A DNA stretch of 64,000 nucleotides from assembly GCA_024449915.1 (NCBI GenBank), contig JAMZAV010001041.1, positions 620,001-684,000 on the forward strand, given 5' to 3'. Position numbers and translations under genes: made by a program. This DNA comes from Sweltsa coloradensis (taxonomy: Eukaryota > Arthropoda > Insecta > Plecoptera > Chloroperlidae). This document shows, piece after piece, positions 49,000 to 62,200 of this stretch. The stretch's first letter is position 1; each line of letters begins with the position of its first letter. The notes beneath the pieces are model-generated. The model saw only the letters and a program-made list of their open reading frames with translations. It was not told the origin of the DNA and did no database searches.

Positions 49000-49839
49000 A
49001 CCAGAGTGCAGCCTTGTAGCTCCGAGTCGTTGAGACGCCTGTCATCCCGAAACCATCAAAATTCGTACGCAATATTTACAACTTTCAACAAAGTTATAAC
49101 AAACTGAAACTCTGCATGACGAAATTGTTGGAAGTTTATATAAAGAAGAAACTCAATTAGACTATCATTGAACTTAATTTAACTTGGGAAGAAGAAGAAG
49201 GAGAGGATATTTTGTCCGTTGAACGGTATCATCTCTTGTGCATCGTCGTAGAAAGACTTTTTCTCCGAGGGGACTGTAGATCTCGGTTTTCAGGGTGGTA
49301 CAGAAGACAAAAGCGTATTGGTAAACATGGTAATAACACTTTCACCGTGAAGCCTGTGTTTCGGGCGAGAAGAGTAGGTTGAGGGGGGTGGGGGGGTGGA
49401 CCCATTGAGACACGCAAGGCGGTTTTAAGAGGCGACTCTCCGCGACTCGTTTCACTTTTACCTCATCCTGCAGGGTTCACTTTTACTGATTGTATTTTTT
49501 ATCTTCAATGTTTGGAGGACGTATTATAAAGCCACGCCGCGCTAACTTGTCCGAAAAGTCATGAGCCGCTGTAGGGAAAACCGGGTTTTCACCTCACAAA
49601 TTAGTTCGGCTGACCTTTTTAACAAAAACATGAACATGTCTTCTTTTCAGATATCAGTTTATTACATGTACATGCTATCAAATTAATAATTGAGCTAACA
49701 TCACAATCAATGTTTGTATATAATTATATTGCTGGTTATTTTAACATCGTGTATATAATTTTTCTTCAATTCTTTAGAAATTTTAAATTTATTTGCTTAG
49801 TCAAGGTAGAACCACTGTATATATATATATATATACCAC
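49000..49839. other. unique DNA, no gene supported, short TA repeat at its end
   Basis: A 62-codon minus frame (49,229-49,417) starts in a G-rich stretch and has no motif. A (TA)n run at 49,817-49,836 lies directly beside the inverted repeat that follows; AT-rich microsatellites often flank foldback insertions. Confidence 0.5.
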
Positions 49840-50247
49840 ACATAACAAAAACTTGTAAAAATACAGCCAAACCTTACACACTCAAAAGAAATGAGATCTA
49901 AAAAAAGTGCCAAGCTCATCTACTTTTCCACATTTGCGCATTCTTAATTCATAAACGTACAGTGTCCCGTAACAACATTCTTGAAAAGCTTGGCAAAATA
50001 GAATTTGCAACTATTAATTTAAACGTAATAGTTCATTCAAATTCTTTTTTTCTAATTAATTTTAACGTAATGGTCATGCAAATTCTATTTTGCCAAGCTT
50101 TTCAAGGATGTTGTTACGTGACACTGTACGTTTATGAATTAAGAATGCGCAAATGTGGAGAAGTAGATGAGCTTGGCACTTTTTTTTAGATTTCATTTCT
50201 TTTGAGTGTGTAAGGTTTGGCTGTATTTTTACAAGTTTTTGTTATGT
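49840..50247. mobile_element. long inverted repeat / foldback MITE-like hairpin
   Basis: The left arm (49,840-50,009) and right arm (50,077-50,247) are reverse complements over about 170 bp. Only about seven single-base differences or indels were noticed by eye. The loop is about 67 bp and AT-rich and is itself partly palindromic. The outer ends read ACATAACAAAAAC and its complement. No transposase is encoded; the 75-codon frame at 49,962-50,189 crosses both arms and is incidental. If transcribed, it would fold into one long hairpin. It could be a non-autonomous DNA transposon or an inverted duplication from another mechanism. No clear target-site duplication was found. Confidence 0.85.
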
Positions 50248-53200
50248 TTGGGATCTCATTACTTTTTCAAGTTCCATTGCAAAATTATTTGTTAAAATAT
50301 AATAATTTTATCAAAGTCGATTTAATTGCTATGGTATTACCAATTAACAATAGAATGAAAAAATATAGTGGTCCAAAGACTTGCTTTTTGTAAACAATGT
50401 AGGCGATTATTGTCACGTAACTATAGTTACTTGTTGATTGTATGCCTGTATAAGGCTTATTTTAAAACCTTTATTTGGAAGCCTTCCAGCAATTTTTTAA
50501 AAACTTTTTCTTTCAAAGGGAATTACATCACTATTACCTTAATGTCCATGTAAAATATGAACGTTGTAGCCCCACCCGTTTGGTCAGAATCGCTGGGCAA
50601 TTGAAACTGACGAATTAGATAGTAGTAGTAGCCAGTAGTAGAAACTAACATCCTTAAAGTGATTTTAAGCATGTTTCAATTCATATTTTCACCAAGAATG
50701 AATGCTCGTACCCCAACCAAATTTGGCATGTGTTGTCGGGTACCTAAATCCCATCGATTTTGATAGTTTTCAAATTCACATCACGTTATCATGATGGCTG
50801 GGTAACACCTCGAAATCACCCCAACTAGAAACACCTAGAAACTTCAGCAATTACTGAATAGTCTGTTTTTAGTGAGATTGCGATATTTACTATTTAATTG
50901 TTATTCTTTTCTAACTTCAGCAAAAAGGACTATATAGGTACAATACAATTTTATTTGAAAATTATTTGTTTTGTGGCTTAGTACAGTTTGAATGCTAATA
51001 CACAAACAGTGGCTTACGAGAGCGGAAGCGCTAAATACCAATTATCAAGACACTGATGTAGGCTAATCGTTAATGTATTGCAGTCCGTTGAACAATGCGT
51101 GCATTAAACAAGTCTCTTTGCACAGAACAAACCAGACGCCCATGAGTGCAGTGAAGTAATGTGATAAATAAACCAGCAGCATGTGTGTGTGTTATCCCAG
51201 TGGATGAAACATGGGCTCGTTAGTCGCTACTCTCATTGCGTCGCTTGCACCCGCTCGTTACGAGTGGCAGCTATACGTGCGGGATTTTCTTGTGTCTTGG
51301 CTTGGTCCAGTATTTCAATGTGCCACTAAGTATGTTATTTGTGGAAACCTTCTTATAAGATCACTCCAAAGCATCCGTTGGACGGTGTGATACATTGTGC
51401 TTATAGACGGAATGAATGGTTTTTCTCCGGATGTTTTATAACGTACATCATCTCTGTATAAGTGAGATCACGGGCGCGGCAGGATATGCACACTTTTAGA
51501 GTGAAGTTCGCTCTTAAGCTGTGAGGCTTAGGTGACGTAGGACTCGGGAAATGCAAATAAAGATTATTCTCTGGGCCCCTAATGAAATATCTTGCGTAGG
51601 GGGGCTAGTATGCGAGGAGGTCTGAAGAGGAATCGCCGCTGGCTTGGGAATAAACGCTAGGTTTAACGTTACTGCAAATGTTCTTGTGATACAGCTTTAC
51701 GAGTGCATGCCACAGGTCTATAGTGGTTGGTTACTCTGTATTTCAGTCTACAACTTTAGCATATTCTATTCATAAAAAGTAGTGAACATTTCATCAACAC
51801 ACCAGCCGTGTGACAGGTTATAATCTTCACCATACTCTCTTAAAGATTTGGCCTAATTTGGACATAGTTTACTTAATTTAATTTAATAATTTAACCGTTT
51901 AGTGAATTTTTCACGTTGTGTTTATGATTATCGGTTGCTGTGTATTTTCGTTATGTACTTTCTAATATACTTGACTTGGTGACTTGGTTACATGGTTTTC
52001 CATAAATTTTGCCATATTATTGTTATTGTATTATTAATAAGGCGATACGATTAAAAATAAATTGTAATAACTTGGTTTTCATATTCTGAATCCGCGTCGT
52101 ATGTACCTTGGTGACAGGATGATTGGAACCTTCTTGCAGAAAAGTTTTGCTTCACTCTGTTCATGTATGAAAGTGACGCTAAGGAATGAATCGTAGGAGC
52201 AGTGTGAGTGGTTAAAACGTATAATGAATAGAGTTCAGTTCGTATTTTTAAGTTATAATAAGGGTGCTTGACGTAAAGTGGCAGCAATGCTGTATTCAAG
52301 TACTTCAATAAACATCACTACAATACGCATTCGCACAGTGCTAAGTATGCGTAACTACTCTACTCTTACGTTCGGGCTTCGGGCGAGTGCTTTAGGTGAT
52401 TTCCTCGAAATACCGATAAATCAGTTTTGCTCAGTCAGCAGGTCGTTCATTTGGCTTTTTGTACGTCCAAGTTAGTGTGTTTTCAACAGCCAAACACAAC
52501 TCCTACACTCCACGGAATATCTGGACTCGTAAAAACCGCTATCCTAGTAAGTGACAAGGTAAATAAATTCCCCAGCCCGTCGTGTGGCTTATTGTTGGTT
52601 TGAGTGTAATTTTATTCTCCCATCAGGGCACGAATATTGCTTATTTTTATCTAGCTTTGTTGGAGATTTAGCCCACGTCCGTCTGAAGGGGCTCAGTTCT
52701 TGCGACGTAACCTCCAGACGGCATTTGAATAAACAGGGCGATCTCTAGATACCCATTACTTCTCAATACAAAGGCAGGCTTATCTGCCATTGCCGCATAC
52801 GAGGAAAATAGCGCCAATAAATCAGCTATCAGACCTTCCGTGCTCTCAGCTATTCTTGGCTGGTGCCTTATCGTGTTTTTACGAAGACGGGCGCTGCTTT
52901 TGTGAGACAATGTATCAAATAGCATAATAACGATAGTCTGTTAGCTACTTTATGGATTCGGGTGTACATGATTCTAGGAATGAAATTGTGATACATTGAA
53001 CGTGTTGCCTTACAACTTATAAACAAGATAAACTTCTCATCAATACATTAGCCTGCGTTATAGTTGCTAACTTCCAATATATTAACCATAGAGACAAACA
53101 TAACTCGTTAGTTACATTATGTGAATCCAGTCAACTCTTATATAGGAGCAAGGGTTTAATCACTCGATTCCAAAGTATTAAATAAAATTATGCGCAATGG

Positions 53201-53452
53201 AAGTACAACTTACAAATAATTTCTAGTGAAATCTATAAATGAAAGTCGCAGTAGTTACGTATTGAATTTTTTTTATTTTTTTATTTTGACTGAAAAACGA
53301 AATACATTTTAAATAAAATAACACAAAACAAAATTGGCCTGAAAAGATTGGGCCAACTTCCTATATCAACAACGTGGGGCTAAAATGGATTGATAAGATA
53401 TCGTCAAAGTTGTAAAATTATATGTATACGTTCTCACACTCGCGATTGATGA
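50248..53452. other. unique DNA, no gene supported
   Basis: Frames of 85 codons on the minus strand (52,051-52,308 and 52,668-52,925) are the only notable ones. The second has a balanced composition and no low complexity, so a real exon cannot be excluded, but I recognise no domain. A GC-richer patch around 51,460-51,670 is listed separately. Confidence 0.45.
51460..51670. promoter_or_regulatory. candidate regulatory patch with a perfect octamer
   Basis: Contains ATGCAAAT (51,551-51,558), the consensus octamer for POU-domain factors, then CCTAATGAAAT with a homeodomain-type core at about 51,578. It lies in a GC-richer patch bounded by AT-rich DNA. One octamer is expected by chance about every 30 kb counting both strands, so support is weak. 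Confidence 0.18.
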
Positions 53453-53513
53453 CCCGGCATCTCCACCACGCGTAATAGGCGACTTTTCTTTAGGCTACCC
53501 GGCACCCCCACCA
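53453..53513 (+). repeat. two copies of the CCGGCACCTCCACCA motif
   Basis: Variants CCCGGCATCTCCACCA (53,453-53,468) and CCCGGCACCCCCACCA (53,498-53,513), starts 45 bp apart in the same orientation. The DNA between and around them does not match the 5,813-5,990 units, so only the 15-bp core is shared. Confidence 0.6.
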
Positions 53514-56500
53514 AAACACGAGAAACAAAATTTGAAGGAAGAAAATCGATATTTCTAATATAAGAACAGCATAATGACCTCTACAAACTTTTACATTCCC
53601 AACATTTATATCGTTTTAGTTAAAAAAAAAAAAAAAAAAAATTAATTTTTTGATTTCTGAATTTATTTTGATAGTGAGTTCAAATATCGACACACAAAAT
53701 ATTCCCGTATATCGATCAATATCGTATCGAATTATCGTTTTCTGTGCCAACCTATTTTTTATAGTTATGGTGAACACAAAACGCTGTTCTAGATTGTCTG
53801 ATCATTTCCCCCTGACGATTTGTGATTAGTTATATTATACCCGAGGGTCATTATTAGAAGATTATTGTATGCACGTTACCCAAATTGAGGCAACTAACGT
53901 TACAGCTCCGTTTGCTCGACGGCGAAGCCAAGAGAATACGTGTTCTAGTTGTCAGCAAAAACTCAGGTAAAGCCAGAAGGGCGGGCACACCAGTTGCAGG
54001 GGATTCACCTTGCTCCTTGCTGACAGACAGACAGACGGTTTCTTGCTATATTCTCCTGCCATTCCCGTAAGAAACGTCGGCAAAGCGGTCGGAAGTTGGT
54101 CGGAATGAAGAACGATGTCGTTTATATATGACGATCGATAATACTCCCATTGGTTAATTCACTTTATATCCAGATATGAGTTTGAGTTTGACGACATTCC
54201 CTACGTGAGTCCTAGGTTTATGAGCTATATGTCGCCGTGTAATGCTGTAATGGCCGCCTCCTGTCTCGCATCTTGATAAGGTTTTATGCGTGGCTTTAGC
54301 GGTGACGAGGAGGCCACACCACTCAACCGCGATTATTATTTCCATCTCGACGCAAGCGAATACGTCAACAACGTAATGCCATTTGGCCACTTTAGTAGTT
54401 GACCGTTGGATTCCAGTATTGATGGCCAAAAATTACCTAACCGTGATCCATACGGAAACATGCTTTTCAAACAGGAATATTCATTTTGCTCTGCCTGCTA
54501 TTAATTTCGTTTGACAATAAATAAAGAATTATATAGAACACAATATAACATTGTTTAAATATAATAACAATAGCACAGATAAACACGGTGTTAATGTTTT
54601 TGTTTTATGTTATTAAAATCGATTCTGCCTATTTAATTTAGTAAAATATACAAAACCTAATCTTTTCCGTTTATTTCTCTTCAATGCAAATGTATATTTC
54701 TATCTTGGACTATTACCATAGATAGCTATAATGTACTCTAGACACCTCTTGGCTGTATAAGAGTTAAACAACTTCCTCTCTAACATAGATACTGTGTTTG
54801 TGTACATAAGATGTCTTGTATCTTTGGATTGTCATTAACACAATTAATTGCATCTCACAACGGTGTGTTTTGGGACTACCGTTCAACTGTGGTTCAACGA
54901 ATAACGATTGACTTATAAAGACTTAATTTATCTTTGATAATCGTGTCTTGAACACGTGAGAGTTTTTCTCATTACAAAAGACTTTCCTGCAGTGTGATCA
55001 AGTACCTGGACATTCTTCTTTAGGTCTTGATATAGTTCGCTGAATGTCATGTTCGGCATTTAGCTCACATAAGAAATAATGCGTTTATTGGATACTCCAA
55101 TTCTGAAGTTAGCTTTCTCCTTCAATTTTTAATATCAATTTAGCGAATCAGTTTGTGCTTAGACGACGGGTCACAGTTCGCAATCTGATCCGTAGGAGAT
55201 GAAAATGTATTTTCTGTGTTGCCCCCTCAAGATTATTGACAATTTCGATTAGGGAGACACAAGAATTCTTTTACACCCGAACCCGATGATGAGCGGGGTT
55301 GGCAGCTTCGGAAACAATTTGTCACTTCAGACATCTAGCAATGAAAATAATTCGACAATGGTTCGAAATGCGAATCGACTTGGAGGGATCTTTATTTGCC
55401 TCGCGCTGACAAAGTTGCACGCGCCAGGCGGAAATGTACAATGAAGGCAGAGTTTCAATAGACCTGGCGAACAGGGTACATTTGCGTCGTAAAACGGAGA
55501 CAACGCGAACTAGACTTTATAGAGCTATTTCTTGTATAGGTTTTTCAATACAGTGAACATATTACAGGCTCCGTCTGTCAACGACTCTCAATGCTGTTAT
55601 GAAGCTGGTGCTCGCGTTCGATGGCCGTGTTGTTGAGCTCTACAACGGTGAAACGAAGACGATCTAGGCGGAAGTCATATTATGTTGGATGGAAGAGGGG
55701 GACCATGTATGTAAACAAGATTTTGGGCGAGAGAGAGGAATGAGGGATTTGTTCGAGTTATTTATTTACATTCGGTGGAGCGCCATGATCAGCGTGTTTT
55801 ACTAAACAAATAAATTTATTTCAATTATTTTATGCTCAAAATATGGAGACATGTTTCGCCCCATTTCAAAATTATTGTGAGTTTTTCGGTATCAATCTAC
55901 TCTGCATTTTATTTGCATTATTTTGCATTTTATTAATTTATTCTACTGTAGGCCTCAATTTATTTAAAATTACGAATTTTAATTTTTTCTTTCAATAATG
56001 GTACTTGACTCTTCCCTTCATTGTGCCTGCTGTAAGCCCTGTTATCCTAAATATAATTAAACGAACCATCGTTCGCCCTGGGCCTTAGAATAGGAATATT
56101 GTGAATGATCAATGTATATTGAAGAGAAACTGTTTTAAATAGAGATAATAACCCATTGAATTGACTCTTTGTATCATAACGCACTTGACGAACACTAAAG
56201 AGTTTGTCTTCAACGCGCTACCCGAAAACTTACAAAGCCAACAAAGAAACAACTTCAAACGGCCATACATTCTTTATGTTGTCATGTTGTATAAAACTAT
56301 AAAGACGTGTTATAAATTCGTGTTTGCAAGTCTAAAGCTAGCTGGATTATTATTCTCCCTACATTTAAATCTGGTCGTCGACAATTGTCTTTTACTTTCT
56401 GCCGTTTACTCACCACCTGCTAGAACACACTCAGAAGAGCATCACTGTGGTTCTATTGTATGTGTGTGTCAGTGTTCCCACCTTCAGAGCATATAATGCA

Positions 56501-56567
56501 AAGTTCTAGTTTAAACTTAAGTCACTGGCTTCTATATTAGACCAGAAAACGCTGCAATACCTTCTTA
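53514..56567. other. unique DNA with one A-tract, no gene supported
   Basis: A 20-base A run (53,622-53,641) could be the poly-A tail of an unrecognised retroposon on the plus strand, but nothing upstream is identifiable. Frames of 91 codons (minus, 54,154-54,429) and 111 codons (plus, 56,161-56,496) show no domain. The 55,260-55,690 part is GC-richer and without repeats. Confidence 0.45.
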
Positions 56568-56745
56568 TCAAGGTCACATGGGGGATTCCCCCAGTCTTAA
56601 ACTCCGATCAACGCATCTTTGCCTGCCTGCTCTTCACACCCTCCCTTTTCTCTTCGGACCGATATCTTCACGTCAAGGTACTTCTGAGCCCCTGGTCTTA
56701 AACTTCAATCAACGCAACCGCACCCTTCTTTCTCTTTTAAATTTG
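56568..56745 (+). repeat. degenerate tandem duplication, about 105-bp period
   Basis: TCAAGGT starts at 56,568 and 56,673. Each is followed at similar distance by CCCC(C/T)(A/G)GTCTTAAACT(C/T)C(G/A)ATCAACGCA and then a pyrimidine-rich CTCCC/CACCC...TCTCTT segment. The second unit is shortened at its end. Divergence suggests an old event. Confidence 0.7.
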
Positions 56746-58884
56746 CTCATCTAAAAACGCGTTTTCCGTATGATCGACATAACTTCAATATTATGTGTGT
56801 GGAATTTTTTCTCTAATCGATTTTTTATTTTTTCCCCAATTTAATTTCAATTGAAGTTCTAATTGTATGAATTGATTTCACCTTTTTTTAAATATATTTG
56901 GATTTACATTGATTGAAACGTTTCTCGCGTTATCTAGATTGTATTATACTTTGAAGAAACGATTTGAATTATTTGATGTCACTCTTCGAACACTCAAAAG
57001 ATGAACGTGATCGCAGAGACATAAATTTACAAACCTGGTAATAAAACTCCGTCCTGTATACCTCGCCGCCTCTACATCATCTCTGTGACACTCCAAGGTA
57101 GTAATCAACGTCTCCACGCTAGTTGCGTGCTACCTTGGCTGGCGCTGCCTGTCCCCACGCCTGCCTGCCTCACACAGACACAGGTCGATCCAACCGACGG
57201 ATACCAAGCCCGAGCACTATTTTATATCAGGCCCCAGATGTTAGGGATCACGTCTTCGAAGTGAGTGGAATAAATTTGATGTATAACGTGACGTAGATCG
57301 CGCCACAGATGTTGAAATGCGCGCCCGTCAATAAAGTATCTACAAGTTTATGCCGTAAACTACATTTAGCTATTGGTTCTCTGGGAGAGCTCATATAACC
57401 AATTTCATTTTCGTACTTTATTATCTCATAAGATGTGTTAAATTAAGCAGCGATGGAGACGCTATTCTACGCTTTCAAAATGCATTATTTGTGAGTAAGG
57501 TTCGCAGTAAAAGCTGCAAAGGAACCGTGCATATTAGTGGGTCGATGACATTACGTTGTATTTACATACTTCCTTATGCTGAACTATCGAGTACGTAAAT
57601 TGAAATGATGTCATGAAATTGATGTGGTCATCATATATGTAGAAAATGGTAATAAGTTAACATTTCACTTACTCCGTATATTTATATTCGAAGTAACTTT
57701 TGATCATCACATCTTGTGTATTATTTCATAACTCATGAGTTTTAATAACGATTGTAAAACTTATTAGATGCATTTGTATAGGGGTGCTTTTCTCTCACTT
57801 GTTTTGGCATAACATATATCATTGCAAATATTGACTTGTATGAACAATTAAACAATCGCATCTATAAAGAATGATGTAAAATACATGTCAAGTTATTGTT
57901 AGCTTTACTATACATCTATTTTGTTCTATACAGAGAATATGTCCGTGAAGAGTATATTAAGAACTTACTTAAACTCGTTAGTTTATGATCGTTATTAGGT
58001 TTTCAATTAGTTTCACAGTTAAGATCATTGAAAGGTTAATGCGACAGATATAAATAAAAAAACTATAACATGGATTGCCGAACTAGGGATGAACTAAAGC
58101 ATTCGAGAGACACAACATGGACACATTTAATTAAATTTTTCAAATTGTAATTGTAAATATTTTTTAACCAATGTTTGTGACCATGTAGACTTGTTTTTTG
58201 GAAACAACATTGAATTAACGTATTGATTAACAATTTAATTGTGCGCCATGCATGTTTAACTGCAAGCGATTCAGCGGGACAAGGACCAGTAAAAGCATGT
58301 TTATTCCAATCTGTTTGCGTGTTGTCGTAAAAAACACATCAACCAGCGCTGGAAAAGGTATAAACTATAAATCCAATGATTAAATTAGCATGGACATAAA
58401 GCGCCTTCATCAGAAACAACTCTGCTGGTTTATTGAAATACAGCAATTATTATTCCAGACTTTCAGAGTCAAATCTGTTTGTACTTTAAAAGTCGTTTGA
58501 TTCATTCTTTATGCGTCGCTTCATTAACTCGCACCGATTCGTGCGTCTGATATTCTTCCATTTCTTTTCGTGGAATTTATTCTAAAGTTTCAATTGCGAG
58601 TGAAATGGAGGAAAGTGAACCTTTGACCGACTAGACGGAAAATGTTACTCCATCGAATCGCACCTTATCTTCGATTACGGCTCAGTCGCGCAATCCAATC
58701 AGAATCAATTCTTTCCATTACGCTTGTTCTACTTTCTTTCGGTTATTGTTTGCGAGATTTATTTCATTCGATTTGCATTGTATAAAGACCAAGTATAATA
58801 TGTGTTTTAGTGGGTCATCGTGCATGTGAGTGTGAGAACAACAATAAACTCCACGGGATTTATTTGTCTGGGTTTTCTACCCTG
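56746..58884. other. unique DNA, no gene supported
   Basis: No frame of 60 codons or more lies fully inside it. A GC-richer part (57,050-57,340) contains two CAGATGTT words in GCC-rich contexts about 70 bp apart, too little to define a repeat. The remainder is AT-rich. Confidence 0.5.
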
Positions 58885-58937
58885 AGGGAGTATTCCTGCA
58901 GCCAATACAGATGGTCCTGGCTTCAATTCCCTTGTCG
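58885..58937 (+). repeat. probable SINE head fragment
   Basis: CTGCAGCCAATACAGATGGTCCTGGCTTCAATTCCC follows the same order as the anticodon arm and B box of the SINE head at 43,204 (CTGCTTCCAATGCAGAAGGTCC), but on the plus strand and with several differences. The A-box side is not recognisable. Part of the minus-strand frame at 58,807-59,052 overlaps it, which weakens that frame as a gene. Confidence 0.4.
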
Positions 58938-59050
58938 GTAAATAGTGTGGCTTCTTACTGGAGACGTATTTATCAGAGATACGCTCCCTCGGGTACAATG
59001 ACTCATAGAAACACACAACAGAGTGGAATACAAAGTAAATATACATGTGC

Positions 59051-59262
59051 ATTCAATGTCCACCCACTCAGTCAGAAGAACTAATTTGCAATGGGGAACA
59101 TAATTATACGATGCATTGTGTGCTTCGTTGCCAGGGTGGCTCCATACTATTGCTTACATGCACCCTGATAAATAATGGATTAAAGTACTTTTAAGAGTTA
59201 AAAACCTCTTAAACCAGGATTTGAACTCGATATACTGCCTGCATTGAAAGCAGTTATTTGGT
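59051..59262 (-). mobile_element. tRNA-derived SINE, shortened internal subfamily copy
   Basis: The minus-strand head near 59,262 to 59,205 contains CTGCTTTCAATGCAG and a B-box-like GAGTTCAAATCCTGG. The body shares GGTTTTTAACTCTTAAAAGT and GGAGCCACCCTGGCAACGAAGCAC with the copy at 42,788-43,204. The 3' part shares GACTGAGTGGGTGGACATT. It is about half as long as that copy because an internal block is missing. No clear microsatellite tail remains. Confidence 0.65.
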
Positions 59263-62200
59263 AATGTAGACTTTAAAACTGGTTGTTATTCAAAACCATT
59301 TTTAATATATCAGTGTGATCACAAAAACGTTTCCTTTCGAGCGGTCAAAGCGACATTTGGCTTATAACATAAGAAATTCATCTCTTTGACTCAGTTATTA
59401 TACAACTGAATAGGATATGTTTATTATTTTCAAAAAATGTTAATTATATAATCAGATTATTTTATTCACTGCAAATTTTCTTATCTATTCATGTTATGTG
59501 GGTAGAGAGTAGGAACATGAATTATTATACTGTATGGAACCACTGCCGATGTTTTGTACTCGATCTTGTGTATTCTCAAGCTAGGTCGGAGTTGGCGGAG
59601 GCTTCGTAGTTTGTTTAACAGCTTCGTTTCCTATGCATTCACGATGAGAATTCAAACATCGTCCAAACTCCAAACTATAATTTATCGTACGTACCGTATG
59701 GCCGTTATATTCGCCGGCCCTTCTTGGATCCCTTTCAAAAGGAATTCAAGAGTGTTTTCCGCGCTTAATTATTCACCTACGTGAGACCAATCAACTAAGA
59801 AAACAAACACAGGCAGCGGGAAATGTGATCCTTGCCACTAACCACTAAGCTTCTATACCGGCGCACCTGGGTCGGTCCGGCTCGTCGTCTTGATTAGCTT
59901 CGTTGTCTGATTGCGCTTCATTAAACCATAGGCTACCTGCTCAACGTGTGTACCATTGTACACAGGTAATATATACGTGTACAGCACGAGTCTGAACACG
60001 GTTTTCAAACTTTTAGAAACACTTGAACGACACCGCTTATAACGACTTTATCCTTGAACAGAGTCGAATGAGTTGCTCGGTACTCTCCTATCCTACTCTT
60101 AGTTGATTCCAAACGAATCGAATTCGTGCAAAGAAGAAATCTACTTCACACAACTTTTATTTCAAACTCTCTTATGATTTTCACTTTGGATTTGTATACT
60201 TTCTATCTCCCTCGTGCACACATACTTTTTGCTATTCTCTCTTCACACATTCAGTGAGCAATCAACCCTCACCAACATACACATATCATTCTTATTACAT
60301 CATTTTCACGAGGTACGTTTCACTCGTGTTTACATAATCTTATCACCGCAGAAAGAAAAGTTAAGTTCAGTAAATATTCTCGCTCCTATACTATCTATTA
60401 ATATCAAATAACTGTATATATTTGATACTTTTTTTTATGTCAGATTGTTTTTATTTAATACTTCTAACATGTTTTCGTTGTATATTCAATGATATTTTCA
60501 AGAGAACATCATGAGACCTATTTTATTTGTTGATTTAAATTTATATTTACATAAATACCTTCTTCATACGAAAACTTCCACAGTGAAGAAACGTTGCGAA
60601 TTTTAAATAAAAACTACACAACATAATAACACAAAAATATAAAGTATACGTTGCTTTAATATTACCGGTAGTAATATTGGTCGTTAAAGCTTGAACACAC
60701 AGATAGTCTTTTATATCCAATAATAAAAATAATGATGAAATTGATGTAGGCCTACTCTGGCTTTATCGTCTGCAATGCCGATGATCGCTAATTTCTGAAT
60801 TTGTTTTGTGGAAATGTCAGATAACTAATTCGGTGCACTATAGAAAATCCATTATATTCATACACCAATCAACAACAGAGCAGCTCCACAAGTGTGACAT
60901 TCGCATTAGAGGATTAACAATAATGCATTTGCATAAAAAGGGAATGCATTTATTGCGAAATTGTGCCAGCTGTCGAGCACACCTGGGTACAATACTTCCG
61001 TAAACCACAAGGGCCTGTGTTCGGAGCCATTTTAACCACAGTACGCCAATCAGTTGTGGTGATGTTTGTGTTTGTTTGTACTTGGAGTGCTCCTCGAAGT
61101 ATTGACAGGCATTATTTAGTAGCAGTAGGCTTGGTAATGTGGTGTCAGTGACATCTAGGCCTAGTATATCTGATGAACGGAGTTGTATACAACTGACCAC
61201 TGTCTCTCAGATTGTACGGTGGAAACACTAAACATTTTGACAACTGTTGAATGGTGATTCTTCGCATCTTTGGTCAAGTTATGCGAGATGTGAGTGGTGA
61301 AATGATTCGTGGCTGTTTCCACACTCCATTCAATCAATCAATTTATTGAGTTCGACTCGGCGAGACTTTTTACGAGATGTTCAACTGTGCGCGGGTTTTT
61401 GTCACATTATTACACCGAAACATTCTAGAGCTACTTTTTCTATGATATGGAAAACTTTACAAACTCACAACAAAGTTTATTTAATAAAGGTAAAACGCTT
61501 ACAACTATGACATAATTCTTATTAATACCAAACCGCTAACGTGATTTAAAACTATCATTCAATGAATACTCCACTTCCATGCCTTTGTTTTATCCTCTCG
61601 ACAAGTTTAAGAATTGCCGTGTTTTATTTCGAATTGAAAGTTTTGCAAGCAAATGCGACTTGTTTTAAACTGCGGTAATGGAAAAGTTTAATGAAACGTA
61701 GAGTTCATTTAGTGTAGGACTCACTTTGAGACAAGGAACATTCATGCATTTAATCAGGTGACGTAGAGGACAACGTAAAAGAAATAGACAAAGCTTTTGT
61801 GTGTAACAGATATAGCCATGGGTTTGTGATGGTTTTCTGGAGAACTAAATGGAAGAAATCTATTAGTGGTGAAGAGAGAATAATGTAGAGTGCTATTTAA
61901 CAAAACAGAGGATCAAAGTAGAGCTTCAAACTGAAAGTATCTCTCCACTGCCAACATTGTTGTAGGGTAGCAATATCTGAAGCGCTTTCCAATCAGCTGG
62001 GCTGGGACTAGCTTGTTTTGCCCAAAGGACGGGGCTAATATCACAGGCAGGGGTGCAACAGCTTTGCCTTATCACCCGCACAGCGCGCGCGCTCGCCGCC
62101 AAACTACGACATCTTCCACTTTTATCTTCCAATTCGGTTGGTTCGATCCCCGAAGGTTTTCGAATCTTTCGACTAAACATAGTTTGTGAGCAAAGTTTAC

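Noticed and set aside
48768..49107. Two frames across the 88-bp tandem duplication that look like a repeated peptide
   Set aside because: The repeat length is not a multiple of three and a base is missing in unit two, so the frames shift between units; it is a DNA-level duplication.
57220..57330. Two CAGATGTT words in GC-rich context, considered as LTR or retrotransposon boundary
   Set aside because: No paired long terminal repeat, primer-binding site or polypurine tract could be found.
60838..61200. 120-codon minus-strand frame with several cysteines
   Set aside because: The cysteines do not follow zinc-finger or disulfide-family spacing, and a plus-strand frame overlaps it; treated as chance.
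62137..62155. B-box-like TTGGTTCGATCCCCGAAGG suggesting a tRNA
   Set aside because: No matching A box or foldable acceptor and anticodon arms at the right distance.
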